From a virus: a stretch of 46,736 bases of DNA. Where the stretch lies: positions 1-46,736 of the IMG/VR virus record IMGVR_UViG_3300042307_000631, one strand, 5' to 3'. Below the pieces are notes generated by a model, which saw nothing but the letters and a program-made list of their open reading frames with translations, made no database searches and had not been told where the DNA came from. Position numbers and translations under genes: made by a program. Of the stretch, positions 39,061 through 45,910 are shown in pieces (positions within the stretch are counted from its first letter, which is position 1; every line of letters starts with the position of its first letter).

Positions 39061-39783
39061 TTAGCGAGTAGGGTTACTTTTTTCCTTAAATTCTTCGTAT
39101 GCATCTAATAGGGCATCTACAACTGGATGACGGTGGTTTGTAAGTAGAGTCTGAGAATCCATATCCTTAATTTTCTTTGCTGCCGTTACTAAGAATTTGA
39201 ATCCACTATCCCCTCTATATTTTAAATCCACTTGTTGTGAATCGCCACACACTACCATCTTGCTCCTTAATCCCAAACGAGATGTAATCATTTCCATTTG
39301 GTCATTAGTGCAGTTTTGTGCCTCATCTACGATAATGAATGCATCTAAGAAAGTTCTACCTCTCATAAATGCAAGGGGTACTATTTCCACTTCACCGCTT
39401 TCTAATATCTTATCAATCTTTTCTTTGTTATACAATTGATAAAAGTTAGAATAGATTGGTTGCATCCACGGCTCCATCTTTTCTCTAAGGTCACCGGGTA
39501 AGAATCCAATTTCTTCTTTACTTACCGTCGGACGAGTGATGATGATTTTGTTTATGGTTTTTTTAAAAAGTAAATCTAACGCTACCTGACATGCCAAAAG
39601 GGTCTTACCACTTCCAGCTTTACCACTTAAAATGGTAATTGCATTATTTAGGATTTTATCTTTAGCTTCTTTTTGTTCTTCGTTAAGAGTTAATTGAAAT
39701 TTTATTGGACTCTTAGGTCTTTGTTTTTGGTCTTTGATATTTTCTGTAATCTCTTTATGTTTTGATGATGAATTATCGGCCAT
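39061..39783 (-). CDS. phoH: PhoH-like ATPase
   Basis: 240 residues. Walker A G-K-A-G-S-G-K-T (54-61), R-P-T-V, the L-P-G-D-L-R-E-K segment, Walker B I-I-V-D-E-A-Q (150-156) and a late R-G-D-S-G motif. PhoH is a P-loop ATPase/RNA-binding enzyme widespread in T4-like phages, often used as a phage marker gene, of uncertain function. It is 20 nt downstream of the 119-residue gene. Confidence 0.92.
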   Translation of the reverse strand: MADNSSSKHKEITENIKDQKQRPKSPIKFQLTLNEEQKEAKDKILNNAITILSGKAGSGKTLLACQVALDLLFKKTINKIIITRPTVSKEEIGFLPGDLREKMEPWMQPIYSNFYQLYNKEKIDKILESGEVEIVPLAFMRGRTFLDAFIIVDEAQNCTNDQMEMITSRLGLRSKMVVCGDSQQVDLKYRGDSGFKFLVTAAKKIKDMDSQTLLTNHRHPVVDALLDAYEEFKEKSNPTR

Positions 39784-39802
39784 AAGTTTTTTGTTATAAA
39801 AG

Positions 39803-40162
39803 TTAAATTAATTTTCTTACCTCTTTTTTTTTCTGAATCGGTTTTCTAAAATTTAAAATGTCTTGTTTGTATTTGACTATCTTTGCACACATTTCATATT
39901 CTTCCTTTTCTTGAAACCAATCTTTACAATGGTCTAATGCTTCAATGAAATCACTCTTAGGTACAATTGAAATTGCACTGGCGTTTGGATGAACTAATAT
40001 TGCTACTTCGTTTAATCCCTTACTTGCTGCTTTATAAATGTTTGTTGAAACTTGATTCATCACTTCATACCCACGTTTTTCTAAGAAACGAGCAACCCTT
40101 ACATTATTATTTGGGTCTAAATATTTTTTCCAATCAAGTGTAGTAAATGTTCTGCTTTTCAT
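39803..40162 (-). CDS. Hypothetical protein (119 aa)
   Basis: 119 residues. The layout is helix, strand, helix: L-D-W-K-K-Y-L-D-P, G-Y-E-V-M-N-Q-V-S-T, then V-A-I-L-V-H-P-N-A-S-A and a charged C-terminal helix ending R-K-L-I. No motif is recognised. It precedes phoH by 19 nt and probably shares its transcript. The C-terminal K-L-I differs in sequence from the tag of the 25.7-33.8 kb cassette. Confidence 0.55.
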   Translation of the reverse strand: MKSRTFTTLDWKKYLDPNNNVRVARFLEKRGYEVMNQVSTNIYKAASKGLNEVAILVHPNASAISIVPKSDFIEALDHCKDWFQEKEEYEMCAKIVKYKQDILNFRKPIQKKKEVRKLI

Positions 40163-40211
40163 GATGAAATTATTAGATTACTATTAAATATAAGTTACTA
40201 AAACTTTTGGG

Positions 40212-41138
40212 CTATCGCATGTTATAGGAATCGTTACGAAATTGTATTTGTGAATTGTAACCATCGTTATAATATCCTGGCCCATAATAATCTGCTGGAT
40301 AATATATTCCACCATTTTGGTATCCACTATATGAATACACTGGCCTATAATTATCATAATTATATGGGGGAGATGGAGGAGATGGAGGAGACGGTTCTGG
40401 TTCTGGTGGTGTTACAATCTTATTACTTTTACTCGAAGGTTGAGATATTTGTACTTCAATTGGTTTAAGTGTATCTGCCGTTATTTCCATTGCAAATTCC
40501 TTATCCGTAAGTGTTTGTTTTAAATAATCAGCCCACCCAAATCCAAATGCACCATTCGGGTCGTGAGTAGTTATCCAAGTACCAATACCATCAATCGGAT
40601 ATATGGGTTCATCAAGTGTTTTGCCAGATTCTGTATTTCTAAACGAATCAGTAAATACTACCATCCATTGGATATGTAATATCATTTCTTCAATAGTAGA
40701 AATTGTTTTACTAACTTTAGTTTCTGAATAAAGTTCTCCTATTGCTAATTTATTTATTCTATGATAATTTTTTAATTCACCATAATCTAATGGAACAATT
40801 GGAACTGTAAATTTATTAAAATATGGATTACCATCTGCCTGTGCTTTTTTTAGTAATTCTTTAAATTGATACGATGTCCATTCTTCCATAAATTCGGATT
40901 CTTCATCATAAAATTGAACAATAAAATTAAAGTCAACATATGGATATACATCGGGGTCTAAACATTGAAGTTTATCAAGTGGATATGTTTTAAAATCAAG
41001 ATAATTATTTACTCTATCTTTTCCATATTTACGGACACCAAATTCCTCTTTTGAATAAAATGTTTTTATATTATTCAAATCAGTAGTTGTTTGTGCCGGA
41101 TAAGTGTTTCGTAAATTTTCTAATCGAGTATATTCCAT
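40212..41138 (-). CDS. Hypothetical protein with Pro-rich and Tyr/Gly-rich C-terminus
   Basis: 308 residues. The N-terminal ~220 residues are acidic and Tyr-rich with no recognised motif (F-Y-S-K-E-E-F-G-V-R, then G-I-G-T-W-I-T). Residues ~240-260 form a Pro-rich hinge (E-P-E-P-S-P-P-S-P-P-S-P-P), and the last 50 residues are Tyr/Gly/Asn-rich (Y-S-G-Y-Q-N-G-G-I-Y-Y-P). Such a tail suggests a flexible, aggregation-prone or surface segment. It stands between PhoH-region genes and a pair of small genes. Function unknown. Confidence 0.6.
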   Translation of the reverse strand: MEYTRLENLRNTYPAQTTTDLNNIKTFYSKEEFGVRKYGKDRVNNYLDFKTYPLDKLQCLDPDVYPYVDFNFIVQFYDEESEFMEEWTSYQFKELLKKAQADGNPYFNKFTVPIVPLDYGELKNYHRINKLAIGELYSETKVSKTISTIEEMILHIQWMVVFTDSFRNTESGKTLDEPIYPIDGIGTWITTHDPNGAFGFGWADYLKQTLTDKEFAMEITADTLKPIEVQISQPSSKSNKIVTPPEPEPSPPSPPSPPYNYDNYRPVYSYSGYQNGGIYYPADYYGPGYYNDGYNSQIQFRNDSYNMR

Positions 41139-41166
41139 ATCTATAAATATGGATAACTGAAAAATA

Positions 41167-41376
41167 TTATTGTGGAGGGTCTTCTACTATTTCTGCTTCC
41201 TCAATTGTTCTGCAAAAGATATAGGTAGCGGTTTTTGTTCTAAAAGCAGAATCACATTCTAACCATTCCTTTATTGGGGCTACATCAGGTACACGTTCGG
41301 TTGGGTATTCTGCCACTATCTGATAGAGTTTATCATTTATTTTTTGTATTGGAAATGGTATTCCTGAGTAACGCAT
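41167..41376 (-). CDS. Hypothetical small protein (69 aa)
   Basis: 69 residues, a compact beta-rich domain by pattern (L-Y-Q-I-V-A-E-Y-P, then A-T-Y-I-F-C-R-T-I) with an acidic C-terminus. Its start codon overlaps the stop of the preceding small membrane protein gene by one base (TAATG). No family recognised. Confidence 0.6.
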   Translation of the reverse strand: MRYSGIPFPIQKINDKLYQIVAEYPTERVPDVAPIKEWLECDSAFRTKTATYIFCRTIEEAEIVEDPPQ

Positions 41377-41555
41377 TATTTATTGTATTCTTTGAATCCA
41401 ACAATAACAACCATTACCAACATCAATGCACCAAATATTTCTAGTAGAGATGATTGATTAGTTGGGTGGAGGTGTCCATCATATACATATACTGCTAGGG
41501 TTATCAATAGTATCGTAAGGATTCCTTTTAAGTAATTTGAAAATGATTCGTTCAT
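41376..41555 (-). CDS. Small two-helix membrane protein (59 aa)
   Basis: A frame of 59 codons runs from M-N-E-S-F-S-N-Y-L at 41555 to a stop at 41376. Two hydrophobic segments (residues ~10-25, L-T-I-L-L-I-T-L-A-V, and ~37-53, G-A-L-M-L-V-M-V-V-I-V-G) indicate a hairpin membrane protein. It is coupled to the 69-residue gene by a 1-nt overlap. Could be a holin- or membrane-modifying protein, but nothing specific supports that. Confidence 0.55.
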   Translation of the reverse strand: MNESFSNYLKGILTILLITLAVYVYDGHLHPTNQSSLLEIFGALMLVMVVIVGFKEYNK

Positions 41556-41566
41556 AATTTATAATT

Positions 41567-42685
41567 TTAATGTGAATCTTCTACATTATGTTTTTCTGCA
41601 AAGATTAAATAATCTGGGTTAATAACTTTTGCAATCTTTTGTCTTTCGCCGGTTTGGTGTTTGATTACAATTCCTTCCTCTGGTACTTTTGTATTTGGAA
41701 TAAAATTATTGAATGTGTATTTATCTTGCACCTCTTGTGACCATTTTCCAAAATATAATTGTTCAACATATGGTAAGTCCAAAATGTGTTTGATTAACAA
41801 CTTTGAATTGATTGGGTCTAAATACTCACCATTCTCCTTTATATCGAATCCTACGAACTCAATCTCCGTCAACCCATAATCATATCCTTTTTGGATTCCA
41901 GCTCCGTAAATCTCACCATATAAGGTAATACCATCACCGATGACCACATCCATATCTACATCCTTCTTAATATAGTCCCATAATTTTTGTTTGATACCAT
42001 ATTTCTTATCGATTTCATACCAAACATTCGTATCATAGAATCCGTTAGAATCCGAACCTTTCTCTACATTATGCGAACCCACTACGAATTCATATTCAGT
42101 CCATTTGTTACCAAACAACTTTTTAATTCTATCTAATATAGATAATTTAGTTTTCTTAACAATACCATAACGAGCATTTGTTCCGTGAATCTTACGAGTA
42201 ATTTCCACAGTGTCATCTTCAGTAAACATTCCCGGTACATTTTTTAAGTTAGGAAACTTATAGTATACATGAAAGTGTGGGTTATCTTGATAACGAATCT
42301 TTCTACCACTTGCTAATTGAACCATTTTAACTGGTGGTTCATATTTGTAAATACCTAAATAATCCATCATATCATCACCTTCACTAACGATTGGTGTTAA
42401 CGTATATGGAATAATTAAAGACTCACTATAAACTCCTCTTAACTTAACAGTTCTAACCCTACCACCATTACGAAGATAATTGGTTACTCCTAATTTTTCG
42501 GATAAATCAAATGGAATTACCGCATCGGTTGTTGCACATATTACTAACTCACCAACATTATGAGCATCTTTTTTTACTATACAATTCCAACCGCCAACTA
42601 CTGCTAATTCAATATTATCAGCTCCTTCGATTGGTTTGATTTCATTTATTGTTGCAACATAGCAAACTGAATTATTATTTTCCAT
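41567..42685 (-). CDS. RNA ligase, DRB0094/Rnl5-like
   Basis: 372 residues. N-terminal OB-like domain (T-I-N-E-I-K-P-I-E-G-A-D-N-I-E-L) then the ligase nucleotidyltransferase core: motif I K-I-H-G-T-N (165-170, nucleophile Lys165), motif III F-V-G-F-D-I, motif IV E-E-G-I-V-I-K and motif V K-V-I-N-P-D-Y. This order and the N-terminal domain match the DRB0094 family of RNA-joining enzymes. With the kinase at 42835 and phosphatases at 14274 and 43257, it could repair tRNAs or mRNAs broken by host nucleases. Confidence 0.88.
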   Translation of the reverse strand: MENNNSVCYVATINEIKPIEGADNIELAVVGGWNCIVKKDAHNVGELVICATTDAVIPFDLSEKLGVTNYLRNGGRVRTVKLRGVYSESLIIPYTLTPIVSEGDDMMDYLGIYKYEPPVKMVQLASGRKIRYQDNPHFHVYYKFPNLKNVPGMFTEDDTVEITRKIHGTNARYGIVKKTKLSILDRIKKLFGNKWTEYEFVVGSHNVEKGSDSNGFYDTNVWYEIDKKYGIKQKLWDYIKKDVDMDVVIGDGITLYGEIYGAGIQKGYDYGLTEIEFVGFDIKENGEYLDPINSKLLIKHILDLPYVEQLYFGKWSQEVQDKYTFNNFIPNTKVPEEGIVIKHQTGERQKIAKVINPDYLIFAEKHNVEDSH

Positions 42686-42692
42686 TTTAGTC

Positions 42693-42830
42693 TTATTTTA
42701 ATTTTATATTAAGTGAAGCATAAATTTTCCTAGCTGCAATTTCATACCAATTTGGAATACTATGTTCATGCTTCTTTTGTTCATTCTTAATTCTTTCGGT
42801 TATAATTTGTATAATCAATTCTTTTTCCAT
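42693..42830 (-). CDS. Small helical protein (45 aa)
   Basis: A frame of 45 codons (M-E-K-E-L-I-I-Q-I-I-T-E-R-I-K at 42830) lies between the kinase and ligase genes, 4 nt after the kinase stop. It is basic and helical, with P-N-W-Y-E-I-A-A-R-K-I-Y in the middle. No known family; it might be a cofactor of the flanking RNA-repair enzymes, which is only positional inference. Confidence 0.5.
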   Translation of the reverse strand: MEKELIIQIITERIKNEQKKHEHSIPNWYEIAARKIYASLNIKLK

Positions 42831-42834
42831 CTTA

Positions 42835-43251
42835 TTATAACTTCACCTCAAATCTATTTTTCATTTGTTCTAACTTTTCAGCAGGAACTCCATGCTGATT
42901 TACGCCACCATGCCTATTCTCTACAATAATAGTAAATACCATATAACCATACTTTTCAGCTAACTTAAAATATTCTTCCATCTCCCACTCCTGAGTAAAT
43001 GTATTTGATACTACAATCTCTGGATAGAATTGTGGATTGGCTTCGTTATCTTTCATACGAATTTCCACTTGTTCTTTACACCACTTATGTGCATCTTTTA
43101 TTTTAGAACCATCAAAATTATAGTTTCCTTCTTTATCATAAAAGAATTTATCTGCTTCACAAATTGAGTAATCATTCCAAATGAATCCGGCTAATGTTGA
43201 TTTACCACTTCCTGGTAATCCCCTTACTAATGTTAATACTTTTGGTATCAT
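42835..43251 (-). CDS. P-loop kinase (polynucleotide-kinase-like AAA_33)
   Basis: 138 residues. Walker A L-V-R-G-L-P-G-S-G-K-S-T (8-19), then E-A-D-K-F-F-Y-D (typical of AAA_33/PNK-like kinases) and A-H-K-W-C-K-E-Q; no separate lid motif is obvious. Similar small proteins phosphorylate 5'-OH ends of nucleic acid. It directly precedes the small gene and RNA ligase gene and follows the metallophosphoesterase by 5 nt. Activity on RNA ends is the likely role. Confidence 0.78.
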   Translation of the reverse strand: MIPKVLTLVRGLPGSGKSTLAGFIWNDYSICEADKFFYDKEGNYNFDGSKIKDAHKWCKEQVEIRMKDNEANPQFYPEIVVSNTFTQEWEMEEYFKLAEKYGYMVFTIIVENRHGGVNQHGVPAEKLEQMKNRFEVKL

Positions 43252-43256
43252 ATATT

Positions 43257-43910
43257 TTATTTATAATTTTCTACAATCTCATGATGGTCTTTACTGAATA
43301 AACTCTTAACTGGTCTATCTCTCATAATCGATAATATCTCACTCATATCAATTGGGTATAAGTTATTACCTTCGCATCCTACATCCATCATCTTACCTGC
43401 TTGCAATCTCATTGATGGATTAAAGTGAACATGTCCATGTAAGTGAATTGCTCCTCTTGCCATATTATCCCAACTTGCGATTGGAAAGTGCATTAAAGCA
43501 AAACGGACTTCACCTTGTAATGGAGTTCCCACATTATACTTTACAATCAAATCCAAATATTTGTTTACCGAACTAAAAAGGGATTGCACTCCTTCTTTGT
43601 TGTTTCCAATATGATGGTCGTGATTACCCAATATTAAGTGAACGTTTTTACATATGATTTGGTCTCTGAACTTTTGTATTTGTTCAAATCCGCCAAAACT
43701 CCAATCGCCTAAATGAAATAGGATATCATCTTGTCCGACCATTTCGTTGATGTTACCAACAAGGTGGGAATTCATATGTTCTAATGATTTAAACTCCCTT
43801 ATTGTTACGGGGTCTGACCATTGGGTTGTAGATGAACATATATTAGCATGGTTGTAGTGGGTATCACTTGTGAACCATAACCTTTGTCCTTTGTTTAGAT
43901 TTAATTTCAT
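43257..43910 (-). CDS. Calcineurin-like metallophosphoesterase
   Basis: 217 residues. All metal motifs are present: D-T-H-Y-N-H (16-21), G-D-W (68-70), G-N-H-D-H-H (95-100) and H-G-H-V-H (158-162). This phosphoesterase type includes 2',3'-cyclic phosphodiesterases and nucleases. Being first in the transcript with a PNK-like kinase and an RNA ligase, it may act in RNA-end processing. It is driven by the promoter at 43927-43958. Confidence 0.88.
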   Translation of the reverse strand: MKLNLNKGQRLWFTSDTHYNHANICSSTTQWSDPVTIREFKSLEHMNSHLVGNINEMVGQDDILFHLGDWSFGGFEQIQKFRDQIICKNVHLILGNHDHHIGNNKEGVQSLFSSVNKYLDLIVKYNVGTPLQGEVRFALMHFPIASWDNMARGAIHLHGHVHFNPSMRLQAGKMMDVGCEGNNLYPIDMSEILSIMRDRPVKSLFSKDHHEIVENYK

Positions 43911-43926
43911 AATCTTTTCTTATAAC

Positions 43927-43958
43927 CAAATATACGAAAAAAACCTCACATTACCAAA
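43927..43958 (-). promoter_or_regulatory. Bacteroidota-type promoter with TTCG extension, built into a terminator
   Basis: On the minus strand TTTGG (-33 box, TTTG at 43955-43958) and TATATTTG (43927-43934) are 20 nt apart, with TTTTTTTCG before the -7 box. The T-tract of the overlapping terminator lies inside its spacer. It drives the metallophosphoesterase gene at 43910. Confidence 0.85.
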
Positions 43959-43976
43959 TAATTTATGAGGTTTTTT
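43937..43976 (-). terminator. Terminator overlapping a promoter
   Basis: CCTCA (43944-43948) pairs with TGAGG (43966-43970), extended by A6-7/T6 flanks, around a 17-nt loop. On the minus strand it ends transcription from the tRNA genes; its loop holds the -33 box and its U-tract is the spacer of the next promoter. Confidence 0.7.
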
Positions 43977-43980
43977 ATAG

Positions 43981-44054
43981 TGGACCAGATAGGATTCGAA
44001 CCTATGACCTCAACATTATGAGTGTTTTGCTCTAACCAACTGAGCTACAAGTCC
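43981..44054 (-). tRNA. tRNA-Met (CAT), elongator type
   Basis: A 74-nt cloverleaf folds with anticodon loop CTCATAA and TTCGAAT T-loop. The acceptor stem (GGACTTG with CTGGTCC) has one T-T mismatch. The sequence around the anticodon matches elongator tRNA-Met. Discriminator A; CCA is not encoded (next bases CTA). Confidence 0.9.
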
Positions 44055-44055
44055 A

Positions 44056-44104
44056 TTATCGTTTAATCTAACGATAAAATCTGATATCGTTTCTTTCAAC
44101 GATA
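44056..44104 (-). repeat. Tandem identical-stem hairpins between tRNA-Met and the ncRNA
   Basis: TATCGTT and AACGATA form two hairpins, at 44057-44076 and 44085-44104, with different 6-nt loops (TAATCT and TCTTTC) and a 28-bp period. They lie directly upstream of tRNA-Met in the transcript. They may be processing sites. Confidence 0.65.
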
Positions 44105-44134
44105 AAAAATAAGCAGGTGTGGAATCACCTACTT
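44104..44134 (-). terminator. Rho-independent terminator of the tRNA-Leu-like ncRNA
   Basis: AAGCAGGTG (44111-44119) pairs with CACCTACTT (44126-44134; one G-U pair) around a 6-nt loop, and is followed on the minus strand by a U-run (44104-44109). It ends the structured RNA at 44104-44306. Confidence 0.88.
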
Positions 44135-44306
44135 ATATAGTGAATGAGAAACATATGAATCTCTTGCGGCTATATCACCAAAGCCCATTAGGTGCCGGAG
44201 GAAGGATTGGTTACCTACACGATTTCCTTACGGAGTAATCAACTTTTTACAAAGTCACGTCTCAAGGTTTACTACCCAAAGGGAATGCTCTTTCCGCCAC
44301 TCCGGC
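44104..44306 (-). ncRNA. tRNA-Leu-like structured RNA with 3' extension
   Basis: The 5' domain (44193-44306, 114 nt) has a perfect 7-bp acceptor-like stem GCCGGAG/CTCCGGC. Its first 16 nt match the adjacent tRNA-Leu(TAA) with one difference. A possible enlarged D-arm, a hairpin ACTTT-GTAA-AAAGT in place of the anticodon arm, a variable-arm-like hairpin with a GTAA tetraloop, and a T-arm-like hairpin (GTAGG/CCTTC, loop TAACCAAT) follow, but no proper anticodon is seen. After the acceptor stem, 44104-44192 forms another stem (ATATAG/CTATAT around GAGA/TCTC) and a terminator. This looks like an RNA derived from tRNA-Leu rather than a working tRNA. Its role is unknown. Confidence 0.6.
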
Positions 44307-44323
44307 ATATATCTTTTTTTTTG

Positions 44324-44397
44324 TGGAGGATATCGGAGTCGAACCGATGACCCTCTGCGTGCAAGGCAGATGCTCTAGCCAACTGAGCTAACCCCCC
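44324..44397 (-). tRNA. tRNA-Ala (TGC)
   Basis: A 74-nt cloverleaf with anticodon loop CTTGCAA, acceptor stem GGGGGGT/ATCCTCC (two G-T pairs) and T-loop TTCGACT. Discriminator A, followed by CAA rather than CCA. Confidence 0.95.
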
Positions 44398-44410
44398 ATA
44401 AAATTTAACG

Positions 44411-44496
44411 TACCAGAGGTGGGAGTCGAACCCACACGAGCGATTTATGCTCAATAGATTTTAAGTCTATCGTGTCTACCATTCCACCACTCCGGC
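44411..44496 (-). tRNA. tRNA-Leu (TAA)
   Basis: An 86-nt class II tRNA with anticodon loop CTTAAAA and a long variable arm (GAGCATAAATCGCTC). The acceptor stem is GCCGGAG/CTCTGGT. Discriminator A. The 5' end is shared with the tRNA-Leu-like RNA just downstream. Confidence 0.95.
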
Positions 44497-44512
44497 ATTT
44501 ATTCTAATTATC

Positions 44513-44947
44513 CTAATTTAGTTTACTTAATATTACCCCATTAAGTTTAGTATGATTATCATCTGGATTTATTAATATATCGATTTTATTTTTCCATCGC
44601 GGATTCATTAAATCCCTAACGTAGTAAACTCCATTGTATTTTCCAGCATTTGACACTCTTACTTTTTCACCAAATTTAAATTTCTTTTTTATATCTCTAC
44701 TTACTGCAATCACTCTATGTTTTTTAGGATTATCCTCATCTAATTCAAAGCCACTAGCCGTTTCTAACGGAGTATCATCAGTTTGTAAAGGGTCAATTGT
44801 ATATGTAGTCATCGTAACAACAAATTTCTTAATTTCCTTAACAACCTCTTCCTTTACCATAGTTTCGATTTTGAATGGATTGGGTGGGGTTACATTTGAT
44901 GGTAGGATTACCGCCGTAATTAATAATATCAATATTAATCTTTTCAT
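44513..44947 (-). CDS. Secreted 3D-domain (double-psi barrel) protein
   Basis: 144 residues. A signal-peptide-like N-terminus (M-K-R-L-I-L-I-L-L-I-T-A-V-I-L-P) precedes a 3D domain: M-T-T-Y-T-I-D-P-L-Q-T-D-D-T-P-L-E-T-A-S-G, then I-A-V-S-R-D and Y-V-R-D-L-M-N-P-R-W-K-N-K-I-D-I. The three Asp that name the domain (D in T-D-D, V-R-D, I-D-I) are visible. 3D proteins resemble lytic transglycosylases such as MltA and RpfB/YuiC. A peptidoglycan-acting role is likely. It is embedded in the tRNA cluster. Confidence 0.8.
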   Translation of the reverse strand: MKRLILILLITAVILPSNVTPPNPFKIETMVKEEVVKEIKKFVVTMTTYTIDPLQTDDTPLETASGFELDEDNPKKHRVIAVSRDIKKKFKFGEKVRVSNAGKYNGVYYVRDLMNPRWKNKIDILINPDDNHTKLNGVILSKLN

Positions 44948-44986
44948 AATTTACATTTATGGTTAATAATAACTATTACACTTTTG

Positions 44987-45060
44987 TGATTCGGAAAGGA
45001 TTCGAACCTTTGGCCTATTCATTAGAAGTGAATTGCTCTATCCAACTGAGCTACCGAACC
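44987..45060 (-). tRNA. tRNA-Arg (TCT)
   Basis: 74 nt; anticodon loop CTTCTAA, acceptor GGTTCGG/CCGAATC fully paired, T-loop TTCGAAT. Reads AGA/AGG codons, frequent in AT-rich genomes. Discriminator A, next bases CAA. Confidence 0.95.
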
Positions 45061-45064
45061 ATTG

Positions 45065-45138
45065 CGGAATGTATGGGACTCGAACCCATGACCTCATCCG
45101 TGACAGGGATGCATTCTAACCAACTGAACTAACACTCC
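45065..45138 (-). tRNA. tRNA-Asp (GTC)
   Basis: 74 nt; anticodon loop CTGTCAC, acceptor GGAGTGT paired with ACATTCC (one G-T). Discriminator G, as expected for tRNA-Asp, then CAA. Confidence 0.95.
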
Positions 45139-45143
45139 AACTG

Positions 45144-45217
45144 AGCCTCCTGTCGGATTCGAACCAACGACCACCTCATTACAAGTGAGGAGCTCTGGCC
45201 AACTGAGCTAAGGAGGC
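45144..45217 (-). tRNA. tRNA-Thr (TGT)
   Basis: 74 nt; anticodon loop CTTGTAA, acceptor GCCTCCT/AGGAGGC perfectly paired, T-loop TTCGAAT. Discriminator T (U), next bases CAG. Confidence 0.93.
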
Positions 45218-45305
45218 AATTGATAGGTGACCCTCCTATCGTGAAACTATGCATCGTTTCTTTTCTTTATAGAACTCTATTCAGAGAACTGCTGGAACAT
45301 TTTTG
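45218..45305 (-). other. Structured spacer between tRNA-Thr and tRNA-Glu (possible ncRNA)
   Basis: An 88-nt gap with three inverted repeats: GATAGG/CCTATC (45222-45227 and 45235-45240), GAAAC/GTTTC (45243-45247 and 45256-45260) and CTCT/AGAG (45275-45278 and 45283-45286). No gene or promoter is seen. It would be transcribed as part of the tRNA precursor. Confidence 0.5.
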
Positions 45306-45377
45306 TACTCAGTACGGGATTCGAACCCGTATTACATCCGTGAAAGGGATGTGACCTAACCCTTAGTCGAACTGAGC
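45306..45377 (-). tRNA. tRNA-Glu (TTC)
   Basis: 72 nt; anticodon loop CTTTCAC, acceptor GCTCAGT/ACTGAGT, T-loop TTCGAAT. First tRNA after the promoter at 45397-45428. Discriminator A, then CAA. Confidence 0.93.
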
Positions 45378-45396
45378 ATTTAATTTTATAACAATG

Positions 45397-45428
45397 TAAA
45401 GATACGAAGAATATTCCACATATCCAAA
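45397..45428 (-). promoter_or_regulatory. Bacteroidota-type promoter for the tRNA cluster
   Basis: On the minus strand TTTGG (TTTG at 45425-45428) and TATCTTTA (45397-45404) are 20 nt apart, with CTTCG before the -7 box. The predicted start lies about 15 nt before tRNA-Glu. It is 1 nt after the stop of the RNase H-like gene. Confidence 0.85.
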
Positions 45429-45429
45429 T

Positions 45430-45891
45430 TTAATTGTGTATTTTTACTAAGTGGTCAGCAGCATAAGTTGCTATTGGCCCTAATGATTTATATCTTACTG
45501 AATACCCCATACCTTCAACCATACCCACTGCTTGTCTAAACACTTCGTTAGATTTAAAGCGTGGGTCTGGGTTCAAGTCAATATCAATCCACTTAGGTTT
45601 TGGAATACCAGCCTCACGCAATTCTTCGGCAGTTTCAATTGCAAACCAAACTTCACTTAATAACCTAACTGAACGAACTCTTTCTCTTTCCGTTTTCCAT
45701 CTCCTATACAATACGTGTGCACCCTTTCCTTTTCTATATAAGGCAACTACGATTGCATAGATAGTGTGTTTACCCGAATTTTGTGAATCACATCCAATTA
45801 GGATTTCCATATCAGTATTTTCAATCATATATTCTTTGATATATGAAATCAATTCCACTTCTTCTGCCGTATACAATTTTTTATAAACCAT
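45430..45891 (-). CDS. RNase H-like protein, YkuK/DUF458 family
   Basis: 153 residues. Family pattern: L-I-G-C-D-S-Q-N-S-G-K-H-T-I-Y (32-46), the R-L-L-S-E-V-W-F segment, then I-D-I-D-L-N-P-D-P-R-F-K-S-N (102-115) and G-M-V-E-G-M-G-Y plus a terminal A-A-D-H-L-V-K. Conserved Asp residues suggest an RNase H-fold metal site. The family's function is unproven; location among tRNA genes hints at RNA processing. Confidence 0.8.
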   Translation of the reverse strand: MVYKKLYTAEEVELISYIKEYMIENTDMEILIGCDSQNSGKHTIYAIVVALYRKGKGAHVLYRRWKTERERVRSVRLLSEVWFAIETAEELREAGIPKPKWIDIDLNPDPRFKSNEVFRQAVGMVEGMGYSVRYKSLGPIATYAADHLVKIHN

Positions 45892-45910
45892 AGTTTTACC
45901 TTTTTGTTTG

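Noticed and set aside
44272-44454. 60-codon minus-strand frame through the ncRNA and tRNA-Ala
   Set aside because: It is read through tRNA sequence; the G-L-A-Q-L-A-R-A-S-A-L stretch is the usual translation artefact of a tRNA.
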